A DNA stretch of 64,000 bases from Imbricaverruca yamaguchii (Eukaryota; Arthropoda; Thecostraca; Neoverrucidae): assembly GCA_034440575.1 (NCBI GenBank), contig JAOTOL010000422.1:1-64000 (forward strand), in the 5' to 3' direction. Of the stretch, positions 52,101 to 61,100 are shown in pieces; the stretch's first letter is position 1; every line of letters begins with the position of its first letter. Made by a program: the position numbers and the translations under genes. The notes under the pieces were generated by a model that was given only the letters and a program-made list of their open reading frames with translations, was not told the origin of the DNA and searched no databases.

Positions 52101-55100
52101 ACACGACAGTGTACACCAGGAGCCTGAAGCACAGCCGTCTTATACGAACTCCACTGTCAATCGTCGGCAGTGTAAAATAATTGACCATGTGGCCTGGAAA
52201 TGCACAGTTAATTGAGTTGTGGTATTTCATCCTCGTGTTCGGTTTTTACCATTTTGTCGCATGATGTTTGCGCAGTCATGCACACAACTGCTAAATAATG
52301 TAAAATGCATGTGACTGAAGCGAAAGGCATTCCGCTTTTTAATCCTTAAGTGGCAAACCTTTATTTTCTTCCAATCTTTCACTATTCCCAAGCAACTTCT
52401 TCCTTCATCCACACAGTTAATGGTGAAGTAACTTTAGGACACCGATCGTCGGCCGTCTACACTGAAAGGCTGAAACACGGCCGTCTGCACCGAGAGTCTC
52501 AAACACAGCCGTCTCGACCCAGACCCGGAGACACGACAGTGTACACCCGGAGCCTGAAACACAACCGTCTACACCCAGAGCCTGACATACCCCGGCAACT
52601 TGCCCCTAGACTACTCGTTGGTTGGTTATTGGTTTCACGACACATCGACCGTTGAGTCATGTAGCGTCGCCAATCTCTCACGCCGATTGGTCGCGGGCGA
52701 AGAGTAGCGACAGGTGAGACTCGAACCCACAACCTCTCGATTGTGAGACGAGCAACTTAACCCTAGGCTACTCGTCCCCCTAGACTACTCGTCCCCGCGG
52801 TCTTCACAGCTTTAGATCACATCAGAGCACTGAGCGCATGCGTGTACCGAGAACATCAAACGATTTAGAGATGACGATTTGCATGATGATGAGTGAGTGA
52901 TGTAGTTGAACCAGCTGTTCCGAACTTATATCCAGTGTCAATCGGGTCACTGAAGGTCACTGAAGGTCAGCGACGGTCAGCGACGGCCGGGTCCACGACG
53001 TACCGGATTCGTGAGTCTGAAGAGGAAGCTCTGGTGACCGCCGCAGGCTAGCCGCAGCGGCGCAGGGGCCACGGCGGGGTCAAGGTCACGGCCACTCCAC
53101 GGGCCAGTCACCACCTGACGAGCAAGGCAGGGGTCAAGGTCGCGGCCACGCCACGGACCAGTCGCCACCTGACGGACAAGGCAGGGGTCAAAATCACAGG
53201 GTCCAGATCACTTTCAGAACGCACCTTCACCCCCCCCCCCACACTCATTCACTGGGGCCATAGTAACCGAGCCGTAGGGCGTTCGACTCTTGCTCGTAAG
53301 ATCGTGGGTACGAATCCCGCGATCGGCGGAATTACCGAGTCCACCCGCGACCAGTCTGCCTGAAATACTGACGACGCCGCCTGACCTACAAGTCGAATGA
53401 GTCGTAAAAGAACTCAACGCTATCCTCTTCACTCTCGCATGTTAACTAACCAACTAACAAACAGCCAAACAAACAAAAACAGCCAACCAACCAACCAACC
53501 AACCAACCAAGCAAACAAATAAACAAACAAACTAACCAACTAACAAACCAACCAACTAACCAAACCAACTAACAAACAAACCAACCAACTAACAAACCAA
53601 CCAACTAACAAACCAACCAACTAACAAACCAACCAACTAACAATCTAACCAACTAACAAACCAACCAACTAACCGACCAACGAACTAAATAACTCTCACT
53701 CACTCACTCACTCATGCGAATGATCAACCCTGGTCGATGCGCCCTAAAGCCCAAATAACTAACACTCACTCACTCATCCATTCACTCTCAGGCTAACTGG
53801 CCGGCTGGCCGGCTGGCCGGCTCTCACCTGAGGTGTGCTGGCCTGCTGGAGGTCGGGCGAGCCCAGCTGGCCGGCTGGCCGGCTCTCACCTGAGGTGTGC
53901 TGGCCTGCTGGAGGTCGGGCGAGCCCAGCTGGCCGGCTCTCACCTGAGGTGTGCTGGCCTGCTGGAGGTCGGGCGAGCCCAGCTGGCCGGCTGGCCGGCT
54001 CTCACCTGAGGTGTGCTGGCCTGCTGGAGGTCGGGCGAGCCCAGCTGGCCGGCTCTCACCTGAGGTGTGCTGGCCTGCTGGAGGTCGGGCGAGCCCGGCT
54101 GGCCGGCTGGCCGGCTCTCACCTGAGGTGTGCTGGCCTGCTGGAGGTCGGGCGAGCCCAGCTGGCCGGCTGGCCGGCTCTCACCTGAGGTGTGCTGGCCT
54201 GCTGGAGGTCGGGCGAGCCCAGCTGGCCGGCTGGCCGGCTCTCACCTGAGGTGTGCTGGCCTGCTGGAGGTCGGGCGAGCCCAGCTGGCCGGCTGGTCGG
54301 CTCTCACCTGAGGTGTGCTGGCCTGCTGGAGGTCGGGCGAGCCCAGCTGGCCGGCTGGCCGGCTCTCACCTGAGGTGTGCTGGCCTGCTGGAGGTCGGGC
54401 GAGCCCAGCTGGCCGGCTGGTCGGCTCTCACCTGAGGTGTGCTGGCCTGCTGGAGGTCGGGCGAGTCCAGCTGGCCGGCTGGCCGGCTCTCACCTGAGGT
54501 GTGCTGGCCTGCTGGAGGTCGGGCGAGCCCAGCTGGCCGGCTGGCCGGCTCTCACCTGAGGTGTGCTGGCCTGCTGGAGGTCGGGCGAGCCCAGCTGGCC
54601 GGCTGGCCGGCTCTCACCTGAGGTGTGCTGGCCTGCTGGAGGTCGGGCGAGCCCAGCTGGCCGGCTGGCCGGCTCTCACCTGAGGTGTGCTGGCCTGCTG
54701 GAGGTCGGCGAGCAGCCCGGCTGGCCGGCTCTCACCTGAGGTGTGCTGGCCTGCTGGAGGTCGGGCGAGCCCAGCTGGCCGGCTGGCCGGCTCTCACCTG
54801 AGGTGTGCTGGCCTGCTGGAGGTCGGGCGAGCCCAGCTGGCCGGAGCCGCCGAGGCCGAACGCCATCACCTTGCCCTCGCCGCCGGACACGTACACCAGG
54901 GTGTGCTGCCTGCGGCACGGGCTGGTCGGTTATTGGTGGTGGTGGATTGGAGTTTAGGGGCGCGTCGACATCAAGGGTCACTTTGCGCCCATTGGTTGGT
55001 TATTGGTTTTACGACACATCGACCGTCGAGTCGTGTAGCGTCGCCAATCTCTCACGCCGATTGGTCGCGGGCGAAGAGTAGCGACGGGTGAGACTCAAAC

Positions 55101-58100
55101 CCACAACCTTTCGATTGTGAGACGAGCAACTTACCCCTAGGCTACTCGTCCCCTGCGGGACGGGTTGGTTGGTTATTTGGGCTTAGGGGCGCACCGACTG
55201 CTTCGGTCATACAGCGCCCATGCCTGCGGGACGGCATGGCAGCTGGGGTACGGCTCGCTGACGGTGGGTACGGCAGCTGGGCGGTGGTACGGCTGACTGT
55301 GGGTACGGAGCTGGGGTCAGCAGCTGGGGTACGGCTCGCTGACGGTGGGTACGGCAGCTGGGGTACGGCTCGCTGACGGTGGGTACGGCAACTGGGGTAC
55401 GGCTCGCTGACGGTGGGTACGGCAGCTGGGGTACGGCTCGCTGACGGTGGGTACGGCAACTGGGGTACAGCTCGCTGACGGTGGGTACGGCATGGCAGCT
55501 GGGGTACGGCTCGCTGACGGTGGGTACGGCACGGCAGCTGGGGTACGGCTCGCTGACGGTGGGTACGGCAGCTGGGGTACGGCTCGCTGACGGTGGGTAC
55601 GGCAGCTGGGGTACGGCTCGCTGACGGTGGGTACGGCACGGCAGCTGGGGTACGGCTCGCTGACGGTGGGCACGGCAGCTGGGGTACGGCTCGCTGACGG
55701 TGGGCACGGCAGCTGGGGTACGGCTCGCTGACGGTGGGTACGGCATGGCAGCTGGGGTACGGCTCGCTGACGGTGGGTACGGCAACTGGGGTACGGCTCG
55801 CTGACGGTGGGTACGGCAACTGGGGCACAGCTCGCTGACGGTGGGTACGGCAACTGGGGCACAGCTCGCTGACGGTGGGTATCGGCAGGAATAGGCAGAT
55901 CATGGGGTATCGTCACGGTGCAATGCCATTTTAGGTGTGTGCATGGAGTTTTACGGTGCATCGACCATGGTAGATCATGTACCCATGAAACAATGTCACA
56001 GCACAAGCGAATACGTCACGGTGTCACTGGGAACGTCACAGTGCAGGCGGGTACGTCGAGGCGCCCTGAGTACAAGAGGGCACGTCACAGTACCCTGAGT
56101 ACAAGAGGCACGTCACAGTACCCTGAGTACAAGAGGGTACGTCACGGTACCTTGAGTAAAGGTATAAGAGGGTACGTCACGGTACCCTGAGTACAAGAGG
56201 GTACGTCACGGTACCCTGAGTACAAGAGAATACGTCACGGTACCTTGAGTACAAGAGGGTACGTCAAGGTGCCCTGAGTACAAGAGGGTACGTCACGGTA
56301 CCCTGAGTACAAGAAGGGTACGTCACGGTACCCTGAGTACAAGAGGGTACGTCAAGGTGCCCTGAGTACAAGAGGGCACGTCACAGTACCCTGAGTACAA
56401 GAGGGTCCGTCACGCTACCCTGAGTACAAGAGGGTACGTCAAGGTGCTGTAACTACAAGTGGGTACGTCACGGCGTTGGTAGGTACAGATAGCTACAGGT
56501 AGGTACATATGGGGCGATGGATTAGATGGCAGATGATGGGGGCATTTGCCCTCCAAAATAGGTAAATTTTACATTTACACCAGGTTGCAAAGAAAATAAT
56601 GAGTCTAAAGTGTTTGCCTGTTGGCAAACTAGGTACTGCCGCCCCTGAGTGCATGTGGGTGTATACTGGATACACGTGGGTGCAGCTGGGTGTGTGGATG
56701 TATACTGTGTACATGTGGGTACAGCTTGGTGCATGTGGGTGTATACTGGATACACACGGGTACAGGGTACAGTGGGTATGCTGATGCACGGGGTGAGCTG
56801 GGTACAGTGGGTGTACGTCACAGGTACAGCTGGGTACAAGTGGGTAAGGGTCACTACTTGATACAGATGGGTGCGTGTGGGTGCAAGTGGGCCAAGTGGT
56901 GTTCTACTGGATACAAGCACAGGTACAGGTGGGTACCAGTGCAGGAAGGCAGGCACGCATGGTCACGAGTATTCACTGGAACCGAACAAGTCCAAATAAC
57001 TTATGGTCAGCAATCAGCTGCCTGATCACGACTGCATGTTCAAAGTCGACTTCTGATGTTCGGACACAGCAAACAAAGAAAACCATAGCTATTTGATATT
57101 TAGGGGCATACTGGGGCAAAACTATGTAAGAAAACAAAGCAATGTGCCTTGCCAAAGCAGTACACGGGGTGGGATTGCCCAGTGGTTAAAGGTGTCGGGC
57201 TATGGGTACCAAAGGTCCCGGGTTCAACACTCGCACCATTCAGGACATTTCCCAATCCCGCGGCCCACCGGTGAAACACTGTGAGGTGCCATTAGCCGTG
57301 ATTGTGTTTTACAAACAATCAATCAACAAACGAGTGGACGTTCTTGATCCACAACACACGACTGGAAGACAGCGTTTGTTTGTTTCTTTATTTGGGCTTA
57401 AGGGCGCCTGAACTGCTATTGTTCGTCTAGCGCCCATCTATAAAACAGCGATGCAGCACCGCTCCAAACAACAACAAATCAAGAATGCCATCGCTCTGAA
57501 CACGTCATCGCCCCACGCTGGGCAACCGCGCCAAAGCCGACGTCCCGCCACGGCGGGCGTGGTGACGCCAGACAGCATGTGCTGGGCCGAGTGGCGGGAA
57601 GGTGGGCCAAGTGGCGGGAAGGTGGGCCGAGTGGCGGGAGGGTGGGCCGAGTGGCGGGAGGGTGGGCCAAGTGGCGGGAAGGTGGGCCAAGTGGCGGGAA
57701 GGTGGGTCGAGTGGCGGGAGGGTGGGCCAAGTGGCGGGAAGGTGGGCCGAGTGGCGGGAAGTGGGTGGGGCGAGGGGGGGTGGCGGGAGGGTGGGCCGGG
57801 AGTGGTGGCGGGAAGGTGGGCCGAGTGGCGGGAAGGGTGGGCCGAGTGGCGGGAGGGTGGGCCGAGTGGCGGGAGGGTGGGCCGAGTGGCGGGAGGGTGG
57901 GCCGAGTGGTGGGGTGGGCCGAGTGGCGGGATTAGTGGCGTCGACGTGGCGGGAGGGTGGGCCGAGTGGCGGGAGGGTGGGCCGAGTGGCGGGATGGTGG
58001 GCCGAGTGGCGGGAAGGTGGGCCGAGTGGCGGGAGGGTGGGCCGAGTGGCGGGAGGGTGGGTCGAGTGGCGGGAGGGTGGGCCGCCGCCTACCTGCCGCA

Positions 58101-61100
58101 GGTCAGCTGGGTCACCCGACTGCCCATCAGCTCCACCACCTGGCGCGGGTTGACCTCGTTCGACTTGCCGCCGTGGCCCAGCTGGCCGTACATGCCGGCG
58201 CCGAACGTGAACACGGCGCCGTCCTGCCGGGTCAGGTCGGGTCAGGTCAGGTCAATGTGGCCAGGTCGGGTCAAGGTGACCAGGTCATTTCAGGTCAATG
58301 AGGTCAGGTCAGGCCAGATCAATATGATCGGGTCAGGCTGGGTGAATGTGGTCAGGTCAGGTCAATGTGGTCATGTCAGGTCGGGTCAATGAGGTCATGC
58401 CGGGTCAATGTGGTAAGGTCAGGTAGCATCAATGTGGCCAGGTCAGGTCTGGTCAATGTGGTCAGGTGAGGTAGGGTTAATGTGCTCATGTCAGGTCTGG
58501 TCAATGAGATCAGGTCGGGTCGTGTCAATGTGGTCAGGTCAGGTCGGGTCAATGAGGCCAGCTCAGGTCTGATCAATGTGGCCAGGTCAGGTCAGATTGG
58601 GTCAATATGGTCAGATCAGTTCTGGACAATGTGGTCAGGTCAGGTCTGGTCAATGTGACCAGATCAGGTCAGATTGGGTCAATGTGGGCAGGCGACATAC
58701 CTGATAATCGGGCGGCATGCCTGACACTGCATGACAGACAGCACACTTGACACAGTATGGCGAGTAACGTGCCTGCACTTCAGCCGACATACCTGACAAG
58801 GTACCTGACAAAGTACCTGACAAAGTACGACAGACTAAACGCCTGCATGACCGCCGGCATAACTGACACCGTACGATATGGGTGTCGGCACACCTGGATT
58901 GCCATCGGCATACTTGCATGACACGCGGCATACTTGTCACTGTATGGCAGGCGACACACCAGCGATATGGGCGGCATACCTTAGTGACGAGTAGTATGCC
59001 TGCACAACAGGTGGCATACCTGCGTGACGGGCAGCATAAACTGTATGCCGACCGGCGCGCCCGCATGACGGGCGGAATACTTTATGGCCTGTCTCAATGG
59101 CGGCCGGCATACCTGCATGACGGCCGGCATACCTGCATGGTGGCCGGCATACCTGTATGGCGGCCGGCATACCTGCATGGGAACTGTATACCTGCATAAC
59201 GACCGGCATATCTGTATGGCTGCCCGTATACTTGTGTGGCAGCCGGCATACCTGCGTGAGGGCGGCCGGCATACCTGCGTGAGGGCGGCCGGCACACCTG
59301 CGTGAGGGCAGCCGGCATACCTGCGTGAGGGCGGCCGGCATACCTGCGTGAGGGCGGCCGGCATACCTTGGCGGCGCGTGAGGGCGGCCGGCATACCTGC
59401 GTGAGGGCGGCCGGCATACCTGCGTGAGGGCGGCCGGCATACCTGCGTGAGGGCGGCCGGCATACCTGTGTGAAGGCGGCCGGCATACCTGCGTGAGGGC
59501 GGCCGGCATACCTGTGAGGGCGGCCGGCGCCGGCATACCTGCGTGAGGGCGGCCGGCATACCTGCGTGAGGGCGGCCGGCATACCTGCGGGGCGGCCGGC
59601 ATACCTGCGTGAGGGCGGCCGGCATACCTGCGTGAGGGCGGCCGGCATACCTGCGTGAGGGCGGCCGGCATACCTGCGTGAGGGCGGCCGGCATACCTGC
59701 GTGAGGGCGGCCGGCATACCTGCGTGAGGGCGGCCGGCATACCTGCGTGAGGGCGGCCGGCATACCTGCGTGAGGGCGGCCGAATGGTTGTCGCCGGCGC
59801 TCACGTGCCGGATACGGTGCGAGCCCAGGGAGCGGACGGGCGCCGGCCGTGCCACCTCCTGCTCGCTGCCCATGCCCAGCTGGTGGAACGTGTTGCGGCC
59901 CCAGGCCAGCACGCGACCTGAGGTCACCGCGGTCAGGTTAGGGGAGTCACGAGTAGCGGTCTGAGGTCAGGCGGCGACCTGAGGTCACCACGGTCAGGTC
60001 AGGCGAGTCATGAGTAGCGGCCCGAGGTCAGGCGGCGACCTGAGGTCACCACGGTCAGGTCAGGTCAGGCGAGTCGCGAATAGCGGCCTGAGGTCAGGTC
60101 GTGACCTGAGGTCGCCCGGACCAGGTCAGCCAGGGGCTCTCAACATCGCTGCCCGGCCTGCAGCCCGGGTCAGTCAGGAGTTTTGGACCGACACCTCCAC
60201 GAACAGATGCTTGCAGCAAGCAGCGTGCTCTTCATTTGCCATCTAATGTCCACCCTATCTTTGCAATTGTGCTGCACAATACAGCCAAATCTGGCTTTGA
60301 CATTTGTTGACAAACAATGATGATTTCTTCATTGGCCGAGCAACGATGATATTTTCAGATTGGATTTGAAAGATGGCATCCGTTGTACAATGAGCTCAGA
60401 AGAAAAGTGTCTGGTTTTGGAAAGTGAATTCGAAACGACGAATGCCCAACATGCCCTAGAAAGGTGAATTTGTACAGGTCAGTCTCAACGACGTGCACAC
60501 GTCACGGCAAAGGTGAGCGTTTATGAAATTTACTCACGGGGTCAATGAGGAAGAGGAAATAAGTCTTAGGTGGACAACCCAAAGCCGTGCAGATCCATAC
60601 CGTCCAATATCAAGCGGAAAAAATATCGAGGTAGGACATCTAAGAAACACTGGAAACATACTTAACGACACCAGGAGCACGCTGACTCCCCTGCAACACA
60701 AACGACAAACAAACAATCACACAACACTCGCGATAAATCAGCGTCAATGCGCATTTTACGCCGGGTTCTCCTGCCGTTCTGTCGCGACAGATGATCCAAC
60801 CAGTGTTCGGGGGGAGGGGGTGCTTTAGGGTGCATCGACTGCAATGATCGCGCAGCACCGCAAATGTTCGGAAGGGTCTATGTCCCACTGTTCGAGGAAA
60901 GCGGAGTCAAGGTTCTGGCGACACCCAGTACGCTTCAATATTAAATTGGATGTGAAGACGGAACCGCAGTAATCGCCCAGAAGCGCGTCGATTGGCCACT
61001 GCCTGTGTCACACCGTCGGTGATTGGCCGCCGTGTCACCCGTGGCCTGTGACACGGCGCGTCGCTCGCTGATTGGCTGTGGCACGACGCGCCGCTCGCTG

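Noticed and set aside
22121..57330. Genuine tRNA genes at the many GGTTCGA B-boxes
   Set aside because: Heads are followed by constant SINE bodies and AAC-rich tails, several with TSDs, and the cloverleafs are imperfect.
57451..58392. 313-codon glycine/arginine-rich frame
   Set aside because: Only the G-rich 20 bp minisatellite; the opposite strand holds E4.
59236..59765. CRISPR-like regular repeats
   Set aside because: Units are contiguous with no unique spacers, and the genome is eukaryotic; same for the 47 bp and 30 bp arrays.
59094..59927. 277-codon minus-strand frame starting like RCC1 protein
   Set aside because: Only E3 is coding; the remainder is read-through of the donor into the 23 bp array.
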